Positions 1 through 9,688 of a stretch of 64,000 nt of DNA are shown in pieces. Every line of letters starts with the position of its first letter. Positions within the stretch are counted from its first letter, which is position 1. A program made the position numbers and the translations under genes. This DNA comes from Ephydatia muelleri (lineage: Eukaryota > Porifera > Demospongiae > Spongillida > Spongillidae): contig JABACO010000019.1 of the NCBI GenBank assembly GCA_013339895.1, positions 2,404,565 through 2,468,564 on the forward strand, written 5' to 3'. The notes below the pieces were generated by a model. It worked only from the letters and a program-made list of their open reading frames with translations, was not told the origin of the DNA and did not search any database.

Positions 1-2091
1 GATGCTGCTGAGGTTCCCCTACAACTCCCAATCACTTCTTCTATTATAGAGATTGTCAACTTGCTTGCTTCAGGCCAGGTACCATCTCAGGTGGCAAAAT
101 ACTTAGCAGGTGGCAGCCTCATTGCCCTTGAGAAACACAAACCAGACTGTCCACCTGATGTCCGGCCTATTGCTATAGGAGAATGCTTGAGAAGATTAAC
201 GGGTAAGTGCCTTTGTATTGTCAGTAAGCAGAAAGCCGCAGACTTCTTCTTTCCTCACCAAATGGGTGTGGCCTGCCCCTCTGGTTCTGAAAAGATAATT
301 CATGGTCTACGTAGTTGTGTTGATGAACATTGGTTTAGTACTGACTTCACAGTTCTCAAAATAGACTTGCGCAATGCCTTTAACTTGGTTTCTCGGCAAG
401 CTGTCCTGGATGAATGCCTCCACCATTTTCCAGAGCTCTTTCCTTGGACGCTTTGGTGTTACGGTCAGCATCCTTCACTGCTACACTCCCTGGGCACTAT
501 TAGCTCTGAGTCTGGGGTACAGCAAGGAGATCCCATGGGGTCTCTACTCTTCTGCTTGGTCTTACAAAACTTAGTCTCTGCCATTGCTGAAGACAAGGAT
601 TGTTCTCTTTTGTTTCACAAGTGGTACATCGATGATGGCGTTATTGCTGGACCCAAACAAGCAGTTGCACATGCTCTTTCCATCATACAGGATCTGGGTC
701 CCCCACTAGGCCTTCACATCAACATTGACAAATGCGAATTGTACAGTCCGTGTGACCTACGCCTTTTTCCATCAGACATGAAAAGGTTTACATCACCTCA
801 CTTTGAAATACTTGGAGCCCCCATTGGTGACATTATTTTCTGTGGCAAGTTTGTTGCCCAGAAGCGTGCAGAGGCCCGGCACCTACTGACGCAATTGGAG
901 GAGGTTGGCTCTGTTGATCCCCAGGTGGCACTGCTCCTTTTGAGGTTATGCGGTAGTTTCTGTCGTCTGGTGCACCTGGCTAGATCAACTCCACCCTCAC
1001 TGATTGTTGATGGTCTTGCACTCTTTGATAATGATGTATGCCACTGTTTTGCCGAGTGCACCATGGTCGACACATCTGATGCAGCCTGGCAGCAAGCCCA
1101 ACTTAGCTTAAGTCGTGGAGGCCTTGGGCTTCGTCGCCTTTCCCTTCATTCACCTGCTGCTTACATAGCTTCTGCAGTTGCATCTGACTGTAGCTCTCCA
1201 CAAAGCAAACATCTTCTGCATGCTATTGACCTGTTCAATGCATCTGTACCTACTACGGATGAGCTCACCATTACATCCATCACTACTTCTAACCTAACTC
1301 AAAAACTGTTATCTGCTAAGTTGGAGGACCAGCAATTTACCAAGCTATTTGCTAATGCTTCACTGCCGGATAGGGCTCGTTTACTTTCAATTTCCTCACC
1401 TCACTCATCAGCTTGGCTTTCTGTCACACCCTCTCCAAGGCTCAACCTTCATCTTGATCCCTCTGAGTTTCAAGTTGCCATTAAATGGTGGTTAGGCCTT
1501 CCTATCAGTCAAGGTCAGCTTTGTCCCCAATGCATGTCCCATTCTTTGGATCAATTTGGTCACCATGCTCTGTCATGTAAAAATGGCCCTGATGTGGTTT
1601 CCCGCCACAACAGAGTACGAGACACCTTTTTTGAGTTCTGCCAACGTGCATGCTTGGGTGCACAGCTTGAAGCTGTAAGCAGTCTGGGTCATGAAGCACG
1701 ACAAACGCGTCCTGCCGATGTCCTCATCCCTAATTGGGAGTTGGGCAAGCCTGCTGCAATTGATCTTTGTGTCACATCCCCGCTTAATTCAAATACCCTA
1801 CAAGTAGCGTGTGTGACACCAAATTCAGCAGCAATGCAGGCAGAACAGAGGAAGCACCACAGTAACGATGCAAAATGTGAAGAGCTAGGGTGGGTGTGCA
1901 TCCCTTTGGTTGTAGAGTCCTATGGAAGTTGGGGACCAGAAGCTCAACGTTGTCTCTCCAGACTTGCAGGAAGATTAGCCACCCAACTGGGGCAGCCCAA
2001 GTCCTTAACAACTAATCTGATTTATGGCAGATTAAACTTGACCCTGATCAGAGCCAATTCCAGGGCCATTCTATCTAGACTATATGTTTGA
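1..2091 (+). CDS. Non-LTR retrotransposon polyprotein, 5'-truncated by the window edge: reverse transcriptase plus restriction-like endonuclease
   Basis: The frame is open from base 1, so the 5' end lies outside the window and no true start is visible. From base 61 the protein shows reverse transcriptase motifs in order: RPIAIGECLRRL (about residue 35), LKIDLRNAFN with the first catalytic Asp (D102), GVQQGDPMGS (152-161), and the YIDD box (189-192). The C-terminal third has a CPQC...H...C zinc knuckle (488-506), then RHN (about 515), RPAD (about 550) and a downstream Asp in AIDLCV. That is the layout of the restriction-like endonuclease of R2/NeSL/R4-type elements. It would copy element RNA into a nicked genomic site. 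No apurinic endonuclease or LTR is visible. The frame has no stop over 2.09 kb, so this copy is young or conserved. Assignment to a named clade is not attempted. Confidence 0.8.
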   Translation, partial: DAAEVPLQLPITSSIIEIVNLLASGQVPSQVAKYLAGGSLIALEKHKPDCPPDVRPIAIGECLRRLTGKCLCIVSKQKAADFFFPHQMGVACPSGSEKIIHGLRSCVDEHWFSTDFTVLKIDLRNAFNLVSRQAVLDECLHHFPELFPWTLWCYGQHPSLLHSLGTISSESGVQQGDPMGSLLFCLVLQNLVSAIAEDKDCSLLFHKWYIDDGVIAGPKQAVAHALSIIQDLGPPLGLHINIDKCELYSPCDLRLFPSDMKRFTSPHFEILGAPIGDIIFCGKFVAQKRAEARHLLTQLEEVGSVDPQVALLLLRLCGSFCRLVHLARSTPPSLIVDGLALFDNDVCHCFAECTMVDTSDAAWQQAQLSLSRGGLGLRRLSLHSPAAYIASAVASDCSSPQSKHLLHAIDLFNASVPTTDELTITSITTSNLTQKLLSAKLEDQQFTKLFANASLPDRARLLSISSPHSSAWLSVTPSPRLNLHLDPSEFQVAIKWWLGLPISQGQLCPQCMSHSLDQFGHHALSCKNGPDVVSRHNRVRDTFFEFCQRACLGAQLEAVSSLGHEARQTRPADVLIPNWELGKPAAIDLCVTSPLNSNTLQVACVTPNSAAMQAEQRKHHSNDAKCEELGWVCIPLVVESYGSWGPEAQRCLSRLAGRLATQLGQPKSLTTNLIYGRLNLTLIRANSRAILSRLYV

Positions 2092-2460
2092 TAGTGTGTA
2101 ATGTGTTTATAATATATGTATTAATAATGTTGTATATGTATATGAGTTCTGAATATAGCATGACATTTATAATTATGTTGAATTATTATTTTAATGTCCC
2201 ACCCCAACCCATTCAAAACTCGTCCCCAATTCCAAATTCCTGGAAAAACAATGATTACCCTCAATAAGACAATATCTTTATAATGTACAAATCAACGCGC
2301 GAACGTAACATAATTTAATTTTCTACTAGGTAGTACTTTACGAACGTAGAAAATTGTCTTACATTAACGCTTTATTGATGCATACGTACCTGTTATGTGA
2401 TCCGGCATTACGCGTCTATTCACTTTTTACACCAATTGGTGTCTTTAGGCATTACATTGT
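2092..2460. other. 3' flank of the retrotransposon, AT-rich, no gene
   Basis: AT-rich sequence follows the stop codon and probably includes the element's 3' untranslated region. No poly-A tail, target duplication or ORF of substance is visible. Confidence 0.4.
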
Positions 2461-2469
2461 TAAAAGAAA

Positions 2470-3490
2470 CATGGGTGTGTACACGTGTATGCATGTGTGT
2501 GTGTGTGTGTGTGCATGTGTGTGGGTGTGTGTGTCTGTTCAGTACATGTACATGTATGTACAAGTACTTGAGTGTGTTTTAATGTTTCTGTTGAGAATGC
2601 AGTGTATTTGCATGTATTTGTGTGCTTTGATTGTGGGTGTATTTATCGGTTCAGTAGGATGTGTTAGATGTGGTGAATGAAAGTCTTGATATACAACAGC
2701 CCCATTCTAGTCTACCTGTACCCCTCTATAAAGATAGCTATTTCTGTGACATCATGATGATCATGGGAAGCCATGACGTCACTGAAAGCACAGGAAGCAA
2801 TGTTGGCAGGCGACAGGAGTTGAACAGCAGGAGGGGGAGAATGAGGAATTGTGCGTAGGACCCATTAAGGGCCTTTAATGGGAGAAGGAATGGAGACATT
2901 TAATTGGGGAGTGATATTGTGGTATCTGTTGTGTTGATAGAGGGGTGATGTCCTCTCTATCTCTTGTTGTGTTGCATGCACTGATCATCACTCATTTCTT
3001 TCGGGTCTCAAATAGTCTAGCATTTGGATAACAAGCTGGATCTCTGGAGCTACTGGTGCTAGCTCATGCCTTGTACATTGTGCGAGTGTATACACGTGTA
3101 CGTGTAGGTGTGGGTGTGCATAATGTGTCTGTTGAGTACATGCATGTACCACGTACAAGTGTGCTTGATTGCGTTATCATGTGCATGTTGAGAATGTTGT
3201 GTTTGAGTGTGGGGTGTGTGTATCTGTTGGTAGGCATCAGGTGTGGTTAATGAAAGTCTTGGAGCGTATCCTCAGACCAGGGGATCCCTCTATAAAGATA
3301 GCTACATGTATTTCTGTGACATCGTGATGATCATGGGAAGCCATGAGGTTAAAAGCACAGGGAGCCATGTTGGCAGGTGGATGAGAAAGAGGATTGTGAG
3401 GGGAGGGTAGTAAACAAAATTAAACTGAGGATTATTGTTGAAGGAGAGAGAGAAATTGTACGTTGAAGGCCTTTATAAGGAAAATTAGAC
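2470..3490 (+). repeat. Diverged direct duplication, two units of about 0.6 kb
   Basis: The block starting near 2478 (GT-rich stretch, then CTCTATAAAGATAGCT at 2732, then a GATGATCATGGGAAGCCATGA stretch) recurs in the same order from near 3089 (CTCTATAAAGATAGCT at 3289). Spacing between matching landmarks is 557-611 bases, so indels have accumulated. Short ORFs inside are GT-repeat artefacts. Confidence 0.75.
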
Positions 3491-3510
3491 TGAAACGCAG
3501 TTAACTGGGG

Positions 3511-3662
3511 GTGTTGGTAGAGGGGTGTGGTCTCTCCATTGCTCATTGTGTTGGTAGAGGGGTGTGGTCTCTCCATCTATTGTTGTGTTGGTAGAGGGGT
3601 GTGGTCTCTCCATCTATTGTTGTGTTGGTAGAGGGGTGTGGTCTCTCCATCTATTGTTGTGT
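3511..3662 (+). repeat. Minisatellite, about 37-bp unit, four copies
   Basis: The unit GTTGGTAGAGGGGTGTGG followed by TCTCTCCAT and a TTGT-rich spacer is repeated four times with almost no divergence. Confidence 0.9.
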
Positions 3663-4478
3663 TATGAGGTCTTCCACATTACAAGCTTACAGACTTCGAT
3701 TTGGGATAGTTCAATTAACCTGGTTGCCATGCAGACAACTGACCGGCTTTGACGGTCTAAATGGAAAGCGCAATGCCCAGCTCCCCGGCCAATACCATTG
3801 CATCTCTACAACAATGAATTCGAAATGGGTGCATGCATACATGCATAGTACTTGAAAAGACATGCAATTGACAGATGGAATGAAGTTAGTGATTGTGGTG
3901 GCAATATAGCCATGTTGCTTTTGCCGTAGTAAATCTTACTTGTGGCACGCATCCTACTGCTATACTTTTATTGCAATTGACAACTCCAAATGAGACATGA
4001 TGGCCAGCCTATCACTGACAGTATGGATATGACTCAAATGTATATAGCGTAGACTGGTTTACATATTACATGTGTGCATTTGCCTCAATTCAGAATTGAG
4101 TTGCAGGAACTGCATGTAACGCGTATATACAAATTTCCCATATCTGCATGCAGGAAATGTGTTACAGTAGTAAAATGTTAATATGCGGTCTGCATGGAAT
4201 GCGCTGTATGCATCGGTCCATAGCCAGTACATAGCACTGACAACAGAGCGATCGTATACGCGACTTAAATGCGACAGTCCCACCTGTACTGTAGTGCGAT
4301 ACGCCGCATGTTATGCATTATGTTCTATATACACACTGATAACTTGAGAACAGCCGATCGATGTACATGTACATGCGCAGTAAGTATACGTACTTATAGT
4401 ACACTTATTCAAAAGTCGACATTCCTTCAGCCAGAAGCTGTGCACGCCTGCGTGCTTCTCCTTGTTGCTAGCTGACTG
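3663..4478. other. Intergenic, 3' flank of the FGF-like gene
   Basis: I see no convincing gene here. Bases about 4289-4365 match 5587-5655, and 4366-4478 matches the reverse complement of about 9113-9218, so the flank was duplicated together with part of the neighbouring gene. Confidence 0.5.
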
Positions 4479-5048
4479 TTAGGAGGAAGCTGGGAGGGTG
4501 CTAATGCAGCTTGCGGGATTGTTTGCTGACAAATTGCATGGACCTGCTACTTTCCCGCTACTATCAAAGGCGATGAAGCAGTTTGTATTCTCGTCCATCA
4601 TCTGAACTAGTGCGCCGCAGGACCCACTATTCTCCCATTCTGTTAGGTATGACTCAGAAGGATAGTCCACGACTAGAGCGTATTCATGACTGATGGTAGT
4701 TTGGGAAGAGGTAGTTATGTTGGCATTTTCAGCAATTGAATGGTTTAGTTCCTTCAACATCAGAAACATTCCTGGCTTGTTTTTAAGTTCGAGTTGAACC
4801 TGAGAGTTCTTCAAGTACATGATGAATACTGATGAAGACTTTTGGTTTCGATTAGTAGCTGTGATGGCGCCGTTGTCGGCGACGCGAACAAATCGTCCGG
4901 ACAGTCGACTGTACAGTATGACCTTGTTGGTAACGTCTACAGGAGGCAGGGGAGTGGAACGGACAACGTTCAGAAGACATGCTACAACGATCACGAGAGA
5001 GATAAGGAGTTTATTCATAGCTATACGACCTCTTTCTAATGATGTCAA
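4479..5048 (-). CDS. Secreted beta-trefoil protein, FGF-like
   Basis: A single-exon ORF of 189 residues. A hydrophobic signal peptide starts at Met11 (MNKLLISLVIVV) and probably ends near the STPLPP segment, so ATG 5018 is a likely start; ATG 5048 is in frame and adds ten residues. The mature part shows three similar segments, about 42-66 (LYSRLSGRFVRVADNG), 84-108 (QLELKNKPGMFLMLKE) and 145-170 (ALVQMMDENTNCFIAFDSSG). Each has the aromatic/Gly spacing of a beta-trefoil as in FGF-type ligands. N-x-S/T sites (102-104, 110-112, 172-174) agree with secretion. The role is probably an extracellular ligand or lectin-like factor. FGF is the best guess from the fold pattern, but other trefoil families are possible. 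A broken partial copy lies at 8773-9112. Confidence 0.6.
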   Translation of the reverse strand: MTSLERGRIAMNKLLISLVIVVACLLNVVRSTPLPPVDVTNKVILYSRLSGRFVRVADNGAITATNRNQKSSSVFIMYLKNSQVQLELKNKPGMFLMLKELNHSIAENANITTSSQTTISHEYALVVDYPSESYLTEWENSGSCGALVQMMDENTNCFIAFDSSGKVAGPCNLSANNPASCISTLPASS

Positions 5049-5088
5049 TTATGCCGCTGATTTATGACGTTGCGTGCCAAACTATCGG

Positions 5089-5103
5089 TGTTTATATATA
5101 CCC
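5089..5103 (-). promoter_or_regulatory. TATA box of the FGF-like gene
   Basis: Read on the minus strand this is GGTATATATAAAC, about 45 bases upstream of ATG 5048 and 75 bases upstream of ATG 5018. The implied start site lies near 5065. Confidence 0.5.
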
Positions 5104-5104
5104 C

Positions 5105-5586
5105 GGCATTTCTAATTAGGCGGCTGTAAACTGATGAATTTCTAAGGAACAGTAGTGATGGTGCCTCTTACCCACAGTTCTGTTCCAGGTGCATGGGGGA
5201 GGCGGCTATCTAATATACCCGGCCCGTAGCGTGCCTTTGCGGCAGCGTCCTGGGCATAACCATGGGGGGGGGGGGGGGGGGGGTCCAATACTTGCTTTCG
5301 TCAGTGTGAGACAAGCTTGTGGAAGTGAGGTCATTGCCGTATGTCGCATAGATGATTTCGGTGAGAACCCGCGCGTCACGTGAGAGGCATGTGATTTTTT
5401 TTTTTTTGGAGGGCAAAACACGTATGGTAAATCGTGATGGATCGGCAGATTTCAAGCGAAAGGAGCGTTACAAACAAAAACTGGAGTCGGTGGAGCTGAC
5501 ACCGAGCGATGAGCTTTTCATGAAGGGTGATGGTGGTCGTTTCGGCGATGGCATGTCGTTGTGGTAGCGTATAGAGCAGAGATAAT
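5105..5586. other. Intergenic with a G homopolymer and a T homopolymer
   Basis: It contains a run of about 19 G near 5263-5282 and about 13 T at 5395-5407. ORFs across them are low-complexity shadows. I see no gene. Confidence 0.5.
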
Positions 5587-5655
5587 GCACTGTAGTGTGA
5601 TACGCCGCATGCGATGCATGTGTTCTATACATGTATATAAACAGCCGATTGATCA
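5587..5655 (+). repeat. Duplicated piece of the FGF-like gene's 3' flank; left inversion breakpoint at its end
   Basis: It matches 4289-4365 (shared GATACGCCGCATG and ACAGCCGAT motifs). The match stops near 5655, exactly where homology to the kinase gene begins in the opposite orientation. The missing continuation of this flank is found inverted at 9113-9218. Confidence 0.75.
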
Positions 5656-6770
5656 ATTATAAAAGAAATATTAATCAATTGATTAATCGTGTCGTAGAGT
5701 TAATAAAAAAACAGAAGAGAAAGTTTGTTTACATTATGCGTTCAGATGGACACAGAATCAGCTTTATTAAATTCTATGAAAACGGTACTATGATTCGTTC
5801 CTGTGATTGTAACTTGTTTGGAGGGGACAATAATTTGGGGGACGGATTTTATTTTCTAGTAGGTCTCCTCTGTACCAAACCTGAGTTATTAGGGTATCAA
5901 CCTCTTTTTCACGATCCTATCCCTGCAGCTGTTTTGCAAGAATTAGGTTGTGAAGCTGGTGTGAATCTACATCTTTACACAGGGAAGTTTTCCCAAATTT
6001 TTGCTGTTGATTCCAATTCCAAAATCTTGAAGTGTTATGATCTCACCCTCCATCGGAATCATTTTGACAGTGAAGTTGCAGTGCACAAGTTGTGCAAAGG
6101 GCAATGCGAAGCATTGGCTCAAATTATTAAAGACCATACTTTTGAAAATGTTGGGTATTTATTGAAGATTCCTTATGCATCATCAACACTGGAGTTTGAA
6201 GAATATAGTTTTGAAACGTTTCGTCTGGTGGTTCAAAGTGTATTATCTGCTTTTAAATTTTTACATAGCAAGAACATTTTACATGGGGATGTATCACCTT
6301 CGAATATTCTACTGTACAAGGAGAATACGACATGTAAGTGTATACTAAATGATTATGGACTCTCCCGAGAAATTGGAGATACTACTGTTTTTGATGCATT
6401 CTTTGGAACTATTGCATATTGTTCACATCGTTGGTATAAATGTATTCTAAAAGATCCAATCAAGGCTCATTTCATTTTGGACTATGAAAAGCTATTTTAT
6501 GTACTGTTATGGTTTGCTGCGAGATCACGAGAAATTCATATTGATTATCAACATTTTCCATGGGATAAACTCTGTGAAGAATCAGAAGCTCTTCAAATCA
6601 AGTTCTCTCTTTTCAACACTCAGTGTGCAATGAAACAAGTCATACAAACATTAGTCCACAAACGGTGTAGCAACTTCCTGGTTAAATTTTACAACTGTTT
6701 CTGTGGTGATGATGATGAAGCTATCACATTAATTACAGCTTTAGTGGAGAAGGATCTTGGAACGATTTAA
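5656..6770 (+). pseudogene. Kinase half (C-terminal) of a split nuclease-kinase gene, FunK1-like kinase
   Basis: The ORF spans 5631-6770 (379 codons), but its first ~8 residues come from unrelated sequence. Homology to the copy at 44852-45930 begins near residue 9. Kinase features: glycine-rich GKFSQIF (118-124), lysine in ILK (134), catalytic loop HGDVSPSNIL (218-227) with D220 and N225, DYG in place of DFG (241-243), an FFGTIAY activation-segment motif, and DYEKLFYVLLW (284-294), the D-x-E-S/K-F-x-V-L-L-W type signature of fungal FunK1 kinases. The nuclease-like half is on the other strand at 9226-9588. The frame through the kinase is intact, so a truncated kinase could still be made, but no promoter is evident. 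The family call rests on motifs only. Confidence 0.7.
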
Positions 6771-7149
6771 TGCTTACAAATGTGATATGCATCTCTACAT
6801 GGAACTTCATGTGTATTGGTGTGTCTATGTTCATTAACTTTGATTTGCAATTGAGATAGGGCTTGTGACTTGTACTGTCTCTATAGGCACACATGTAGCC
6901 ACAGACAGATCTGTTTGTCTTTCTGAGTGGAGACCAGATAGGAAAATTGATCAACTTTGCGTAGAGGATTGGTGTGGTTACCTCATAAATTTACCTTTAG
7001 TCCAGATTCTACCCCTTGTTCCAATCACCTAGTTCAAACATAGGCAATGTAAGACTTTTTCTCGTAATTTAATGTGGAGTGTGTTTGGTAATGTACCATA
7101 CCACTGATGAGAAAGACAGTAACCCTTGAGACATATGAAAATATTATGT
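6771..7149 (+). repeat. 3' flank of the kinase gene, duplicated inverted at 44424-44850
   Basis: Base-by-base similarity to the reverse complement of 44424-44850 continues to about 7149, then stops. This marks the outer edge of the D2 duplication. No ORF is supported. Confidence 0.8.
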
Positions 7150-7559
7150 GACAGGAAAATCAGTGTACAAAATCAGGCCAAATCTGGGACCAAGGTAGTG
7201 CTGGCTTGCCTTGGGTGCGACCAGATGTGCCACTACCATGACATGGTCATGGTGAGTGGTAGGCCCTCCCCGCTGACCGACCTGGGACCAAGGTAGTGCT
7301 GGCTTGCCTTGGGTGCAACCACACCATGACGCGGTCATGGGTTTGACGTGGTTGGTCAGGGTAGAAGCCCGAAGGGTGCCACCCAAGTGTAACCCCCAAA
7401 TGGATTGGTTAAGTGTGGTTCCAGGTGGTAGGTACAAATGGAATACAAGGGGTAAAGTGTGTGTGGGAAGGAGTCAGGGGGCTAAGGCTAAACTTGCAGT
7501 GTCAGAAAGAAGCGTTAGAGGGTGCTGCTGCAGTGGTTGCTCTGATCCACAAGCTATTG
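7150..7559. other. Spacer with a short direct repeat
   Basis: The phrase CTGGGACCAAGGTAGTGCTG occurs at about 7188 and 7283, giving a two-copy ~94-bp repeat. The overlapping ORFs have no recognisable domain. Confidence 0.4.
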
Positions 7560-8741
7560 TCACTGCGTGACATAGTATCGTATGCAGTAATATGCAGAGT
7601 TTGCCCACGCCATGGTATGCAGATACATATCCAGGCATGCACATGTGCGGACCAATATACATACTCGTACCTAGATATGTCAATGTCCAGTGCAGTGTGC
7701 AGTTGGGGCTAAGTATCGGCTGCGTATCGCACCCATATCGCGAGCAGCAGTTTAGCCCGTAAATTACGATAGTGCGCAATAAATAGGAATATAGGCCGTT
7801 TTAACCACACCCATGAAAACGCATTCATATGAGTGTGGCTACTATAATTACCTCGACCGAGTCGCGTACTCACAGGTAAGTTATTGGATCCCTATAATCA
7901 TTGTAAACTTCTGATACCTACATCTGTGACTATTTCTAGCGGGTGTAGCCTGTAGGCCTATTTGAGTAATTAATTTTGATATCATTATCTGCGCATGCTC
8001 GGTTTTAAGTTTTGCACGTGTTGGTCATTAGTGGAGGTGACGACGCACGATCGAGCAAAGGAAACAAAAATAGGCAACTTGGTTGAGTTCCCAACGAAAT
8101 AGGAGGAAAGGAAAGTTGGACTACTGGGCTATCTGTGGAGACAGTACTAATGGAGCCGTTCCCAACGTAAGAGAAATTGGATTGTTGATTTTGATCACTA
8201 TATAGCTGACGAATCAGTGAGGTGCAACTGTGCAAGATAGAGAGTTTCGGACAACGCGGGTGACAGGCGGAGGTTATAAAGGCATACCAAACGGACTTAA
8301 GCAGTCTAGGCCTGGTAAGTTGTGCGTGTTTACACTGTAGGTGTTGCTTGTGTCAAACCAGGACAAGTGTGTGATTCAGTAGATGCAGTTAGGCGGCGTT
8401 TCAAGTTGTCACAAAGGTTTACATGCTTACGTCATGTTTGTTCTCTTCAGGGTTCTAGCCTTCAAGTATGCAGAACAGAAAATGGATTTGAAACGATTCG
8501 AATACATGACGTGTACACAGTCTGCACGCGTTCATCTGAAGTATGCAGACAGGTGATGACGAATATACTGAATCCATATGCAGACCGCGATATCATACGT
8601 ATAAGCGAAGTGTTCGTTCTGAGACGTATACAGGCGCCGCATTCGTGACGTATGAAAAACTGCCCACGTGTCGAGTGCAGACGAGTATCGATTAGTATGG
8701 GTGCAATATACAAGGCTGCATACGGTACACTGTCGCGCCGT
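7560..8741 (+). repeat. Segmental repeat D1, copy a
   Basis: It matches 57831-59560 in the same orientation over its full length, from CACTGCGTGACATAG to CGCGCCGTG. Copy b contains about 510 extra bases at 58757-59264. Small ORFs (for example 8322-8648) are only partly shared and contain repeated TGCAGAC/GTATGCAG words, so coding is not supported. Confidence 0.85.
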
Positions 8742-8772
8742 GTGTATTGTACTGGAAGTGAAGGAAGAGGAA

Positions 8773-9112
8773 CTTGAAGAACTCTCAGATTCAATTCGAA
8801 CTTAAAAACAAGCCAGGGATGTTTCTGATGTTGAAGGAACTAAACCATTCTATTTCTGAAAATACCACTATAACTATACCTCTTCCCAAATGAATGTAAC
8901 TACCATCAGTCATGAATACGCTCTAGTCGTGGACTATCCTTCAGAGCCATACCTAACAGAATGGGAGAATAGCGGGTCCTGTGGCGCACTAGTTCAGATG
9001 ATGGACGAGAATACAAACTGCTTCATCGCCTTTGATAGTAGCGGGAAAGTAGCGGGTCCGTGCAATTTGCTAGGAAATTATCCCGCAAGCTGCATTAGCA
9101 CCATTAGAGTTT
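8773..9112 (+). pseudogene. Truncated copy of the FGF-like beta-trefoil gene
   Basis: It encodes the last two thirds of the 4479-5048 protein with high identity (shared FELKNKPGMFLMLKEL, ALVVDYPSE, NTNCFIAFDSSG). The signal peptide and first trefoil segment are missing. A stop followed by a short insertion near 8888-8905 breaks the frame between the two conserved parts, and the C-terminus differs. It lies inside the inverted segment, and homology to the parent continues past its stop to about 9218. Confidence 0.85.
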
Positions 9113-9225
9113 AATCAGGCGGCAGTCGGGCATTTAGAAGTGCTTCTGGCTGATGGAATATCGACTTTTGAAAATGTGTACTTTAATTACGTACATGTAC
9201 TGCGCATGTACATGAACATGAGTGT
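9113..9225 (+). other. Inverted copy of the FGF-like 3' flank, ending at the right inversion breakpoint
   Basis: It matches the reverse complement of 4366-4478 up to about 9218. From there the sequence switches to the nuclease-kinase gene. Confidence 0.65.
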
Positions 9226-9588
9226 CCTTGGTCTTTTCAGTTCAGAAACAAAAACCAACTGAGAGAATGATACATCTTGTGTTGTATTTGTAGACTGAGA
9301 TTTTAGCACAAATGAGCAGTCTACTTTATAATGAACTGCTGCAGCACCAGTCTTGCTTGTGTCACGATATCTATATAAAACAGACAAGTCCTCACATATC
9401 AGGGGTAAAAATTGATTAAAAAAATGTTGCACTTCTTCTTTTGTAGATTCGTCCTCGAATGTTTTTATTATTTCTGCAGAATCATTCAAAAACTTTTTCA
9501 ACAATTCAGAGACTTTATAAATGGAAGGAACTTTGAAAACTTCTGCAAATGGTTTATTATTTTCTTTTGTATCACAAAAAGTTTTCAT
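9226..9588 (-). pseudogene. Nuclease-like half (N-terminal) of the split nuclease-kinase gene
   Basis: It is homologous to residues 38-157 of the ORF at 45658-46416. It carries a helical N-terminal part and then KVDCSFV and VSELKRP, spaced like the Asp and E-x-K of a PD-(D/E)xK nuclease fold. Homology stops at the inversion breakpoint right after SELKRPR. Upstream, the codon matching Trp36 of the other copy is a stop (TGA just before ATG 9588), so the longer N-terminus is also lost. It once continued into the kinase half now at 5656-6770. Confidence 0.7.
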
Positions 9589-9688
9589 TCAATAACTTTC
9601 TGCCTCAGAACTAGTCGCATACGGTTTCAATGAATGCGATTGGAGGCGCAGTGCAGCTAAATATTTGGAGAAATATAAATAATTACAC

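Noticed and set aside
8322..8648. A 108-codon ORF in D1 copy a
   Set aside because: Only the C-terminal half survives in copy b, the rest being replaced by the 510-bp block; an equally long ORF exists on the other strand.
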